A stretch of DNA of 64,000 nt from Tritrichomonas musculus (taxonomy: Eukaryota > Parabasalia > Tritrichomonadida > Tritrichomonadidae): positions 2,388,501-2,452,500 of the forward strand of contig JAPFFF010000019.1 in assembly GCA_039105265.1 (NCBI GenBank), given 5' to 3'. Of this stretch, positions 37,222 through 45,360 are shown in pieces. The stretch's first letter is position 1. Every line of letters starts with the position of its first letter. The notes under the pieces are model-generated. The model had not been told where the DNA came from. It searched no databases and saw nothing but the letters and a program-made list of their open reading frames with translations. Position numbers and translations under genes: made by a program.

Positions 37222-37989
37222 TTATGATTGCATTGTGGTTGTGAAATATTTGTCCACTGCTGTGTGAAAATCATTAAGGCATGATCTTTTGATGGTAATC
37301 CTAGTACCACCTACAGTGACATCATCCCCTTTGAACATAGCTTTGGCCATTCGCTTGATATCTTCATTCGGGGTCATTGCGATGGGTAGGTCATCAATAA
37401 ATATCCAGCGCTTCTTCTTATCTTGATATATCCTACTGACCTGCCTCCATGAATGCTTGTTGCGACGAACGAGATGGAGTACCACAGAATCCTTATCTTT
37501 GGGAAGATCCTCAAGCCATATCATATATCGGTAACTATTTTTGTGATCCTTGGGGACAGCCCTTGGAGTGAGGTCCTTGATTTTGTTATCCATCTGCTCG
37601 CGTTGCTGAGAAGCTAGTGAATCCAATAATTGCATGACATCCCATGCATATGATGGTGATGCCCACATTGCAATATGATTGACCAGCAATCGGTGAACAT
37701 ACATACCCTTCAAATCATTAGGTAAATTGGGTCTATCTTCATACAATTTCTGGTCTGGTAGAATTCTACCAGACCCACTTTCGAGCAATTCCTGTGTTGA
37801 TTTGTTATCAAACCAATGGCGAATCTGTTTCTTGGAATTACATGCAGCGAGAATGCTTTGAGCTTGGTACATATCATCCTTAATGGAATGTATTAAACGA
37901 AGCTTCTCATTATACTGGATGAATTCATACTTATCATCGATTGGTTCAACAACAGCTGACACTGATGTGTTTGTCCCAGTTGATTCCAT
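37222..37989 (-). CDS. KilA-N domain protein (copy E)
   Basis: A 255-residue protein with about ten substitutions relative to copy A. KilA-N core HWFDNKST...GMYVHRLLVNHIAMWASPSY at residues 57-115; conserved YRYMIWLE tail. The ATG is preceded by TTTTTTATCGAATTCCA. Confidence 0.8.
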   Translation of the reverse strand: MESTGTNTSVSAVVEPIDDKYEFIQYNEKLRLIHSIKDDMYQAQSILAACNSKKQIRHWFDNKSTQELLESGSGRILPDQKLYEDRPNLPNDLKGMYVHRLLVNHIAMWASPSYAWDVMQLLDSLASQQREQMDNKIKDLTPRAVPKDHKNSYRYMIWLEDLPKDKDSVVLHLVRRNKHSWRQVSRIYQDKKKRWIFIDDLPIAMTPNEDIKRMAKAMFKGDDVTVGGTRITIKRSCLNDFHTAVDKYFTTTMQS

Positions 37990-38089
37990 TTGGAATTCGA
38001 TAAAAAATTGAGTTGCATTGCGAACCAGCTAGTTATTACATCATATGGAGTTGAGTCCAAAAATATAAAATGCGAATGCGATTGAGAGC

Positions 38090-38392
38090 TTAAGCAAATT
38101 CATATGAGAATCTGAGTATTTTCAATAGCATCTTGATCCTGCTCAAATCGAGTTCCTTGCGATCATAGCTATCACCATCTATGATTTTGGCTCGAAGGGA
38201 TTCCAAATCAGTTTCATAATTTGATATTGTATCGATGAGATCGTCCATGAAATCATCATCGCTGTGGTAGTCGAATGCGAGGGATTTCCATTGGGGGTAT
38301 TTCTTGAGGATGACTCGTTCGAGGTAATCGAGTTTGACACCATTAGCTTCGACATTGGAGAGTTGTGGCATGGCAGCAGTTGTTGAATTCAT
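38090..38392 (-). CDS. Terminal 100-residue protein (copy E)
   Basis: MNSTTAAMPQLSNVEANGVK start, 100 residues, nearly identical to copy A. Fixes the start site of the family. Function unknown. Confidence 0.7.
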   Translation of the reverse strand: MNSTTAAMPQLSNVEANGVKLDYLERVILKKYPQWKSLAFDYHSDDDFMDDLIDTISNYETDLESLRAKIIDGDSYDRKELDLSRIKMLLKILRFSYEFA

Positions 38393-38837
38393 TTCTAACT
38401 GGAAAAAAATTGGATTGATTCGAGAATCGCGTTATTTTTGGAATTTGTATGGTCTGTTCCATCGGTCTGTGTCGCCATCGGTCTGTTCCATTAGCTTGTT
38501 CCATTAGCTTGCTCCATAAGTGGTCCATAAGTGGGTCATATGTGGGCCATAGATGGGCCATAAGTGGTGCTATAAGTGGCCTATTTTTGGAATTTGTATG
38601 GGCCCAAATATGGGCGTTTTATGGGCGTTTTGGGGTGGTATGCAGTATGGGTCAAAAATAGGGAACTCTATGTGACCCCCGAATATGGGTCCAAATATGG
38701 GGTCAAATGCAGGTTCAAAATATGGGGCTATGGGTGTATGCTATTTTTGATATTTAGAAGAGGGCCAAAAAGGGGTCATTTAGGGCGTTTTAAGTGGGAA
38801 TTTATCTGACCCCGATTATTGATACCCCTTCACTACT
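38393..38837. repeat. Terminal region of copy E
   Basis: Contains tandem TGGTCCATAAG/TGGGCCATA units, repeated CCAAATATGGG and GGGCGTTTT words, the ATCTGACCCCGATT core and terminus TCACTACT at 38838 minus one. About 445 bp with no gene. Confidence 0.75.
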
Positions 38838-39195
38838 CACCCCTAGCATCACTTCTAGCATACTCAGATAAAGATAGGATTGATAGTGAAGTCCAGTACC
38901 GTAAGCTTATTGAGTATTTATCTAGTGAATGCGGTGTATCAGATGAAGTCATATCTAATATGGTACATGCCATCAAAAATCCAGGATAAAAAACTCCCAC
39001 CATTTAAAGAGATGTTATTTTTGGGAGTTTGTCAATTTATTCAAAATTTGTCTATGCCATTTTGTGAAAGTTTCGAGGGCTAATTTTGAAAAAGTGGCGA
39101 TTTTTTGAGTCATGTAGCTGAGGTTTGGGGTCTGTAAACCCTATGACAAGGGGGTCATTTTTTATCCCCCCTCCAGACGGTCCACTATCACTACT
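38838..39195. mobile_element. Fragment F, a third type of Maverick-like end
   Basis: Lies between the terminus of E and the minor capsid gene of C. Its right end reads inwards AGTAGTGATAGTGGACC, so shares the outer eight bases with the other ends but not the CAGATAAAT core. It holds a remnant coding stretch at its left. Inserted in C's minor capsid gene with CTTCTT (39196-39201) as the flank. A partial copy, split by E. Confidence 0.6.
38842..38989 (+). pseudogene. Remnant of the helical-repeat domain (fragment F)
   Basis: About 48 residues ending in RKLIEYLSSECGVSDEVISN and MVHAIKNPG, matching one repeat of the fusion protein of D (for example SKYRGLLMYLYTVCGISDEI). It is the only other sign of this domain in the window. 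Broken or partial by the insertion of E. Confidence 0.6.
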
Positions 39196-39219
39196 CTTCT
39201 TGAAGATTCCAATACCCAT
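39196..39219 (-). pseudogene. Minor capsid pVI-like gene start (copy C), interrupted by F
   Basis: The first eight codons (MGIGIFKK) of the gene seen at 12847-13098 lie here, after which fragment F begins. The promoter-like TTTTTTATATACCAA is retained between this start and the divergent capsid gene. Confidence 0.7.
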
Positions 39220-39266
39220 TTGGTATATAAAAAAATGTGATTTCAAGCTTTTTTCCAAGATACAAA

Positions 39267-41375
39267 ATGAGATACAGGAACGAAAGAGCTCACAATTTGA
39301 AATACGAGGTTGGGAATGTCAATGACACATTCCAGAAGATGCGAAATATCATCAATGTTAATGATGGTACCAGAAGCTTCTCATTTAGAACTGTCGATTG
39401 CCATGACCAGCCAGCCCCATTTCACCAAGGCCAGTACTCACAGATTTCATTAACACATCCCGACCACTTCATTAGCGATATCGACAAAGGCTTCCTCACA
39501 TTCCACATCAAACTCGATTTGCAATTGAACACCGATTTGGCCAAATTGCAAGAGATCAATGATCCAAATAACTTCTATAAACTGTTTGTCGGATTTAAGT
39601 CCTCGAACCAATTGTTTGACAGGCTCGAGATTCTCCATAACAATGTCAATGTCGGATATCAGCAAAATGAATGCATTCGCGAGGGCTTCCTATACTCGGT
39701 TTTGAAACCAGAGACTGAGAAGATGCGTCGCAGATTCGTTCACAGCTTATGGGAGAACATCAGCAATTACAGTCAAACTCATGCTGGTTCATACGTTAAT
39801 CTCAATAGTTTCAAGGATGGTGGTAAGACCACAACTGAATTCGACTTGAATGTACCATTTGATGACTTGCTTGCATTACAGGCATTCGACTTATTCCCCA
39901 ACGGAATCATTGGCGATTTATCCATTAGATTCCAAGTCAGTCCAGCTGGTCTTGTTTGGGCTGCCATTGACTCATACACGGTTGCTGAAGCCAAGGCATT
40001 CCTAGAAGATAATGATACCGTATCCCCAGAGGAACTCGATAAACTCAAACAAATCAAAGCTCATGGACATCTCAAACATCAATTCACTCAAATCGGTAAT
40101 GAGGCTATCATCCCAGGACCAGGAACACCTTCACCATCTCCAACTCCAGGACCTTCACCAGGACCTTCACCATCTCCAACTCCAGGACCTTCACCATCTC
40201 CATCTCCAGACCCATCTCCTGAAGAAGAAGATAAGCCAGATCCATCACCAAGTCCAAGTCCAACTCCAGCTCCAATCAAATATAAGCTTAGATACAGAAT
40301 TGGTGAACAATACAATTTCCAAAGTGATGGTTCATATACTTATGATGATATCGCACAGGATCTTGTCATGTATTTCAGCTATACAGTAGATGAGTTTGCT
40401 AAATTGGACCTCAAGCCAACTGCCACTGATGAAGAAATATGTTTAGCCAATCCTGATTACACCAAACCAGCTTTGCAACACAATGATGGTAAGTACTATG
40501 TATGGCAAATCGAGAAGACCGTTGCTAAATCTGCTAACCACATCATGAGTGAATATCATGGTGCTAGAAAGCAAATCTTGAGTGAAACATATTCATCACA
40601 ACCAGCAACACTCACTGTTAACCGAATGACCATCACTCTCTGTAAGTCCAACATGCAAGGCTATGGTGTTTGTGAAGCCACTCGTGCAAGCATTGAATCC
40701 ATATTACGTGAAGGCCTAGTAATCCCATCTCAAAAGGTCGATTACCATGCATTCCCAATTGCAGCAGCCGCTAACGGAATCAAGTCTACATTGAATATCC
40801 CATTAATCAATGTCACAAGCATGTCATTACTGTTCCCCAAGCATCACAATGATTTGACTGTATTTGAGAATCCGGTTTACCAAAACTGCTTTTTGAATAT
40901 TGGTGGTAAGAACTTCCCAGATGAGAATGTCAGTACCATTGGCGCCAGATTCTTCGAAAGCCAATTAACTGCTGGAGACCTCGATGGTATCACACTCCAA
41001 TGTTCAAAGGAATTCGAAGATAGCTTCACCATGCCCAAGAACGATGAAAATGGTGTCCGATATCGCAATACATTGAGTGATGCCACATCATTTGTATTCA
41101 ATGTCCAAACTGAACGTGCATCTGCTGGATACTGTTATGATGGCTTAGATGGTGGCAAAGGCAATATCCAAATTCAAGTCAATGGTCAACCAATATTCAC
41201 TGGTGATAATGATACATATTACAAGATTATCGAACCAAGTGGAGCCATTGTTAGACCACCACCTGTCCAACTCTGTTTATGCAGAGACACCTACTTCAAG
41301 CTCTCACTCGATGGCCTTGAATATATCGATGATGAATCACCAGCTGGCTCACAAGTTGATCCAGAAATGGCATGA
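39267..41375 (+). CDS. Major capsid protein with Pro/Ser-rich insert (copy C)
   Basis: A 702-residue homologue of the B capsid protein; start ATG at 39267 (MRYRNERAHNLKYEVGNV). Residues 1-285 and about 450-702 are nearly identical to B. Between them B has 85 residues and C about 165 unrelated residues, beginning with a run of PSPSP and PGPSP units (about 40105-40275 in DNA) followed by a beta-rich stretch (YRIGEQYNFQSDGSYTYDD). This is likely an outward loop of a jelly roll, with the Pro/Ser run as a stalk. The 80-residue difference has no effect on the frame. Confidence 0.8.
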   Translation: MRYRNERAHNLKYEVGNVNDTFQKMRNIINVNDGTRSFSFRTVDCHDQPAPFHQGQYSQISLTHPDHFISDIDKGFLTFHIKLDLQLNTDLAKLQEINDPNNFYKLFVGFKSSNQLFDRLEILHNNVNVGYQQNECIREGFLYSVLKPETEKMRRRFVHSLWENISNYSQTHAGSYVNLNSFKDGGKTTTEFDLNVPFDDLLALQAFDLFPNGIIGDLSIRFQVSPAGLVWAAIDSYTVAEAKAFLEDNDTVSPEELDKLKQIKAHGHLKHQFTQIGNEAIIPGPGTPSPSPTPGPSPGPSPSPTPGPSPSPSPDPSPEEEDKPDPSPSPSPTPAPIKYKLRYRIGEQYNFQSDGSYTYDDIAQDLVMYFSYTVDEFAKLDLKPTATDEEICLANPDYTKPALQHNDGKYYVWQIEKTVAKSANHIMSEYHGARKQILSETYSSQPATLTVNRMTITLCKSNMQGYGVCEATRASIESILREGLVIPSQKVDYHAFPIAAAANGIKSTLNIPLINVTSMSLLFPKHHNDLTVFENPVYQNCFLNIGGKNFPDENVSTIGARFFESQLTAGDLDGITLQCSKEFEDSFTMPKNDENGVRYRNTLSDATSFVFNVQTERASAGYCYDGLDGGKGNIQIQVNGQPIFTGDNDTYYKIIEPSGAIVRPPPVQLCLCRDTYFKLSLDGLEYIDDESPAGSQVDPEMA
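40108..40275 (+). repeat. Pro/Ser-coding repeat in the capsid gene
   Basis: Imperfect repeats of CCATCTCCAACTCCAGGACC type encode PSPTPGPSPGPSP units with one EEEDKPD break. No counterpart in B. Confidence 0.9.
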
Positions 41376-41417
41376 GAAATATGGCATTAGGGGTAAAAAT
41401 ATTTTTGCACTTTGGAA

Positions 41418-42008
41418 ATGACTCTCCATAAGGCTAGAATCCTATCAAGTGAGAATGATGCGAGTGTTAAGCAGGAGCAGAATGTGAATATTAAGATCGC
41501 CGCGAATAGACCTCCACCAGTTCAACCGGTATCATACCCTCAAGTCCCACAGATGCAACCCCAAATGGGATATACCCAAAATGGCACCCAGGATGCAAAT
41601 TTTACTACAGCCTCGACAACTGGTGCATATCCATCAGTTGCTCCAATAAACAGTCCACCCATCGAACGTTCATTAGACCCCGACACTGACGACTTGGGTA
41701 CCAAAAATAAATTCCTCGAGATATTGCTGAATATCTATGAGACCAATCCACTGAGGATGAACAACTATCTTGTGTGTCATAGCAATACACTGATGGAGCT
41801 CATTAAGATACTCACTAAGGCCGACAAGGTTGAACTGGTCATCAATGAGGATAGTGGGTGCACTGGTTGTGTTTCAAACTCGAAGTACATGAAAATCGAT
41901 AAGATATTGGTGTCCAAAAATGGGGTATCCAATGAGTTGAAATATGGATATAACCATGTATGGACCGAGCTCATAAGGCACTCGATATCACTCAAAATTT
42001 GTATTTAA
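41418..42008 (+). CDS. 196-residue Maverick protein (copy C)
   Basis: Homologue of 10269-10889, start MTLHKARILSSENDASVKQ. The middle is ten residues shorter than in B; the rest is nearly identical. Follows the capsid gene on the same strand with TATTTTTG ten bases before the ATG. Confidence 0.7.
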   Translation: MTLHKARILSSENDASVKQEQNVNIKIAANRPPPVQPVSYPQVPQMQPQMGYTQNGTQDANFTTASTTGAYPSVAPINSPPIERSLDPDTDDLGTKNKFLEILLNIYETNPLRMNNYLVCHSNTLMELIKILTKADKVELVINEDSGCTGCVSNSKYMKIDKILVSKNGVSNELKYGYNHVWTELIRHSISLKICI

Positions 42009-42018
42009 ATTTGCATAA

Positions 42019-42168
42019 ATGTCCAGCGCTAGTGAAATCATTATGAATATACTATTGGGATTGATATTGGTGACCAATGTAGTTGAACTGCTATTACTGG
42101 TATCGCTTACAGCTGAAGATGAACCACCTGAGCTGACTGATGAGCTGAGGCGCACACTATATGCGTAA
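42019..42168 (+). CDS. 49-residue membrane protein (copy C)
   Basis: MSSASEIIMNILLGLILVTN, single transmembrane helix, one residue different from B near the start. Ten bases after the preceding stop and 19 before the ATPase start; part of a capsid-ATPase operon-like run. Confidence 0.75.
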   Translation: MSSASEIIMNILLGLILVTNVVELLLLVSLTAEDEPPELTDELRRTLYA

Positions 42169-42174
42169 AAGCTT

Positions 42175-42187
42175 TATTTTTGATTAA
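42175..42187 (+). promoter_or_regulatory. TATTTTTG motif before the ATPase (copy C)
   Basis: TATTTTTG at 42175-42182, five bases before ATG; same spacing in copy B on the other strand. Confidence 0.5.
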
Positions 42188-43147
42188 ATGTTATATTACA
42201 AGCGCCTACAACCAACCCTTTTCGACTATACATCTATTGAATTATCAGACAGTTCCAGTGAAGATCCAATTGATTTTGATACATTCGATAGGTACCAGAA
42301 GCAGCAACCGGTATCCAAGAGATTTGATGTAGATGCGGCTATGAGTGAGGCCTATTCCAAGAATAGGGATAAAATCACGAATGCATCCATAAGGCCAATC
42401 GCTAATGGGATCTATGCGTGGTACAATACTTTGAACATACTGGTGGCATCACAAGGCAAAGGCAAGAGCCACACAGTAATTCGCGATATCATTCAAATGA
42501 GTAGACTCAATAATGGGAGGTTTGGGGGAACCCCTGAGGATTCGCAGAATCCGTTTCACATGATCGTGTATGTGAGTAAGAACGGTATTATAAATGATTC
42601 CACATTTGAATCTCAACGCGAGCTCATCAACTTGCCCATTGAGGTCGTCGCTGATAGTAATGCAGAACGGTATTTGAAGGAACTCGATTTATGGAAGGAG
42701 TTGTATAACAAATATAGCTCGGTTGGGAAGAGTGTAATAGATAATTCCAAGCTGCAGCAGATGTTTGAGTTCCTCCATATCAACAAACTCGGGAAACCCA
42801 ATGTACCGCTCAACACCATAATCCTGTGCGAGGACTTCATTAAGAGTAAGCTATTGAAATCATCATACTTCACAAACTATATCACCCAGTTGCGTCATAA
42901 GAATTCAATCGTGTACATCAACATCCAGTTCTTCAAGGGTGTGCCAACTGATTACAAAAATAATTGTACATCATTCTTCATATTCAATGGGTTCTCACGA
43001 CAGAAACTCAATTACATATATCAGCAGGTGAGCATACCTTGTGAGTTCGAGGAGTTGTGGCAAAAATATAGAACATTATCTGGACATGATTTCATATTGG
43101 TGAACACTGTTGAACATGATATGCAAGTGGTGTACTCAAAGGTTTAG
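42188..43147 (+). CDS. Genome-packaging ATPase, A32/FtsK-HerA type (copy C)
   Basis: A 319-residue ATPase, about 95 percent identical to B, with Walker A ILVASQGKGKSH and Walker B IILCEDF. It lacks ten residues that B has after NPF (B reads TGTHKPIGLF), so that region tolerates length change. Stop overlaps the convergent 160-residue gene by four bases. Confidence 0.9.
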   Translation: MLYYKRLQPTLFDYTSIELSDSSSEDPIDFDTFDRYQKQQPVSKRFDVDAAMSEAYSKNRDKITNASIRPIANGIYAWYNTLNILVASQGKGKSHTVIRDIIQMSRLNNGRFGGTPEDSQNPFHMIVYVSKNGIINDSTFESQRELINLPIEVVADSNAERYLKELDLWKELYNKYSSVGKSVIDNSKLQQMFEFLHINKLGKPNVPLNTIILCEDFIKSKLLKSSYFTNYITQLRHKNSIVYINIQFFKGVPTDYKNNCTSFFIFNGFSRQKLNYIYQQVSIPCEFEELWQKYRTLSGHDFILVNTVEHDMQVVYSKV

Positions 43148-43623
43148 GCAAAATCTGGGTCAGCATCCAATACCAAATCCTGATGCTTGCCGATGAATAC
43201 ATCAGGTTCTGCAATATTGTATTTTTCACGTAATTTGGCGATGAGATCCTTGGTATTTATATTGGTTCTCTCAATCGAGTAGTTGTAATACGGACATTCC
43301 TTGAATTCGTGTTTTTCGGTATTCCCATTTACGAAGAACTCGTGCATGTTGACGCTCAATTTGCGTCTACTATTGGATGTCAATTTGACAAATTCGAGGT
43401 TCATCTCCTTGAGCTTGTTAGGGTAGAATCTAATGGTTTCAGTATCATTCTGGAGTGATACGTATAGGACCTTTGCGAGGTACAGCGAGTTCTTCAAATT
43501 GAATGGTAACTTGTCACATAATATTGCGAAATTACATTTTGCAAATCCATCAGGCTTTGGCAATAGGGAAATCAATGTGTTGATGTATTCGTAGACAGTG
43601 AAATTGTTTGGGGTGGATTCCAT
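43144..43623 (-). CDS. 159-residue Maverick protein (copy C)
   Basis: Homologue of 8624-9103; start MESTPNNFTVYEYINTLISL at 43623 after TTTTTTATCAACACCA. Conserved along the full length with about 20 substitutions. Function unknown. Confidence 0.75.
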   Translation of the reverse strand: MESTPNNFTVYEYINTLISLLPKPDGFAKCNFAILCDKLPFNLKNSLYLAKVLYVSLQNDTETIRFYPNKLKEMNLEFVKLTSNSRRKLSVNMHEFFVNGNTEKHEFKECPYYNYSIERTNINTKDLIAKLREKYNIAEPDVFIGKHQDLVLDADPDFA

Positions 43624-43672
43624 TTGGTGTTGATAAAAAATCAATATTCAAATTTAAAAATAGATGATGAAT

Positions 43673-43748
43673 CTCACACCTCACACCTCATACCTCATAC
43701 CTCATACCTCACCTCAAATTGGTATAGGGGTACCCAAGAGGGGGGGTC
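43673..43748. repeat. Inverted repeat arm 1 flanking the 438-residue gene
   Basis: Tandem 7-base TACCTCA/CACCTCA units followed by CAAATTGGTATAGGGGTACC and CAAGAGGGG. The reverse complement is at 45217-45287. No such arm is present in B. Confidence 0.85.
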
Positions 43749-43810
43749 ATAAAATTCAATTTAGGTAAATCCTTTAATTGGGAATCCTCATAAGTCCAAA
43801 AATAAATTAT

Positions 43811-45124
43811 TCAAGCCTTGCTATAGTATATAACTCTCTTACTCTTCTCCCATGCAATGGTCTTAAGCAGGAACTGCGTTCGCAGTTTACCCGATTTTGA
43901 GAGTATTACACCTAATCCACGAGGGGTTACATTAGTGTCGAAGTACGCATTATATTTTTGAGTCAATTCTACTATACATATCTTATCATTTGGGAGACCC
44001 TTAATGAAATCGTCTAAGGTCTTCTCCTGAGCAATCTCATATACTTCAGCTATAATGGGTGTATGCTGGGATTCGGCATTTGATTCCTTGGCAGATACCT
44101 CAGCTATCTCAGGTTCTTCAACAATGGGTGTAGTTTGGGATTCAGTATTTGATTCCTTGGCAGATACCTCAGTCAAACTCTGTTTGGGTTCCTTAATGTG
44201 TATCATATTCAAGCAGGAAGCAATTTCATTGCCGAGCGCTAGCGAACTGCGTACTAACTCATTTTCACATATTTTTGCAATGCAATCCTTGATTTCCTTA
44301 TCGATGATTTTGGATAAATCGTGTAAGATATATTCATTGAGATTCTTCATGAGTACTCTAGAGTACCCAATAACGAGTTCACTAGATGACATTTCAGTTG
44401 GGGGATATTGATCAAGTTTATTATCGATTGCATCAATGATTGTTCCAAGGTATAGATTATAACAAGCATTACTGATTTTCTCGCGCAATTTCACTAGGGA
44501 ATCATATTTATGTATATCATTTGCGAAATATTCATTTGTTGCAACTTCAGCGAGTAACTTGGTGAAGCTAGATATTAATCTTTGTGTTAATGAATCGAAT
44601 AGGTTTATGACCTTGGTAGAGGTTCTATCATAGTATACGAATTTAATGGTACCCTCATATGATTTGTCTTTGGGACATAAGGATTTGACCTTATTGACAA
44701 ACGATTCGAATATGCAACTGAGCAAATTCTGGTTGAACATATTGATATCCTTTGTGATGATGTCAATAGCATAATCAAGGGGGTGTGTATAACTGTAAAT
44801 CAAAGTTTTGCGTTTCTTATCGAGCTCATCTTGAAATTTCATTAGACGTTCGCGATCTCGGTTGATATATGATAACTCCTTCATTAGCAGTGCTCGCTCA
44901 GGAGATTCAATGTTTGTATAACAATCAATTTTGGTATTCATATCTTGGATCCACTCATCGTACTCATCAAGCGAGAGCTCCTTATGTATATAGCACTTGA
45001 TAGCTGACTCGCGATCATGTTCACGTTGGGATTTATTCAATATTTTGTTCATACGAATCTCCAATTCCTTGCAGAAAGAACCTTCATATGAAACTATTTG
45101 GGAGTTAGTTGGGACAACGCTCAT
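43811..45124 (-). CDS. 437-residue Maverick protein with possible winged-helix tail (copy C)
   Basis: Homologue of 7164-8540, start MSVVPTNSQIVSYEGSF. The helical 290-residue part and KTLDDFIKGLPNDKI tail are well conserved. Compared with B it has two extra GC-rich, in-frame stretches: 43865-43888 (read as KLRTQFLL) and 44211-44254 (read across ELVRSSLALGNEIASCLN), both belonging to the AAGCAGGAACTGCGTTC family. The proline-rich 33-residue repeats of B are replaced by AKESN(T/A)ES units. Confidence 0.65.
   Translation of the reverse strand: MSVVPTNSQIVSYEGSFCKELEIRMNKILNKSQREHDRESAIKCYIHKELSLDEYDEWIQDMNTKIDCYTNIESPERALLMKELSYINRDRERLMKFQDELDKKRKTLIYSYTHPLDYAIDIITKDINMFNQNLLSCIFESFVNKVKSLCPKDKSYEGTIKFVYYDRTSTKVINLFDSLTQRLISSFTKLLAEVATNEYFANDIHKYDSLVKLREKISNACYNLYLGTIIDAIDNKLDQYPPTEMSSSELVIGYSRVLMKNLNEYILHDLSKIIDKEIKDCIAKICENELVRSSLALGNEIASCLNMIHIKEPKQSLTEVSAKESNTESQTTPIVEEPEIAEVSAKESNAESQHTPIIAEVYEIAQEKTLDDFIKGLPNDKICIVELTQKYNAYFDTNVTPRGLGVILSKSGKLRTQFLLKTIAWEKSKRVIYYSKA
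43865..43888 (+). repeat. Palindromic insert PI-3 in the 437-residue gene
   Basis: AAGCAGGAACTGCGTTCGCA followed by GTTT; ACTGCGTTCGCAGT is a perfect-arm hairpin. B has an empty site here. AAGCAGGAACTGCGTTC also occurs in both integrase genes. Confidence 0.75.
44211..44254 (+). repeat. Composite palindromic insert in the 437-residue gene
   Basis: AAGCAGGAA and CTGCGT, the two halves of PI-3, are separated by GCAATTTCATTGC plus GAGCGCTAGCGAA, themselves hairpins. It reads as one short palindrome inside another. Absent from B. Confidence 0.65.
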
Positions 45125-45216
45125 TTCAAACCAGATAAAAAATTAAATTGATTCGAGAATAGCATTATTTTTGGGATTGTCAATTTATGGAATTTACCTA
45201 AAAAGGATTTTGAGAG

Positions 45217-45287
45217 GCCCCTCTTGGGTACCCCTATACCAATTTGAGGTGAGGTGTGAGGTATGAGGTGTGAGGTATGAGGTGTGA
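45217..45287. repeat. Inverted repeat arm 2 flanking the 437-residue gene
   Basis: Reverse complement of 43673-43748 over about 70 bases, including GGGTACCCCTATACCAATTT and TGAGGTGTGAGGTATGAGG units. Together the arms frame the gene and its flanks in a 1.6-kb inverted-repeat cassette. Confidence 0.85.
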
Positions 45288-45360
45288 TGTGTGACCCCTT
45301 AAGTGAACCTCTTAGTAGTGATGGTAGTTCCGCATGGGGATATTGGGGATATGGAGGGAA

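Larger units (their letters stand above)
34991..38837. mobile_element. Polinton/Maverick copy E (family 1), right-hand part
   Basis: Carries PolB amino-terminal part, a 370-bp tRNA-like insert, the GTA/TD-repeat, KilA-N and 100-residue genes, all minus strand, and a terminal region ending TCACTACT (38830-38837). The left edge is not a terminus. Nearly identical to copy A except for the 370-bp insert, so both are recent. It is inserted in F; the flank is CACCCC (38838-38843). Partial copy. Confidence 0.85.
39196..45313. mobile_element. Polinton/Maverick copy C (family 1), capsid and ATPase end
   Basis: Carries capsid, 197-residue, membrane protein, ATPase, 160-residue and 438-residue genes in the mirror image of B. 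F is inserted in its minor capsid gene and D abuts its other end. The right limit is uncertain: an AGTAGTGATGG word at 45314 may be terminal, 47 bases before the terminus of D. Genes are open; interrupted by insertions rather than point damage. Confidence 0.75.

Noticed and set aside
40088-40315. Gly-rich minus-strand frame opposite the capsid gene
   Set aside because: It is the antisense reading of the Pro/Ser repeat; no homologue elsewhere.
45314-45360. A 47-bp solo element between C and D
   Set aside because: AGTAGTGATGG occurs at 45314 but I see no second end or duplication; it may be the remnant of C's own end.
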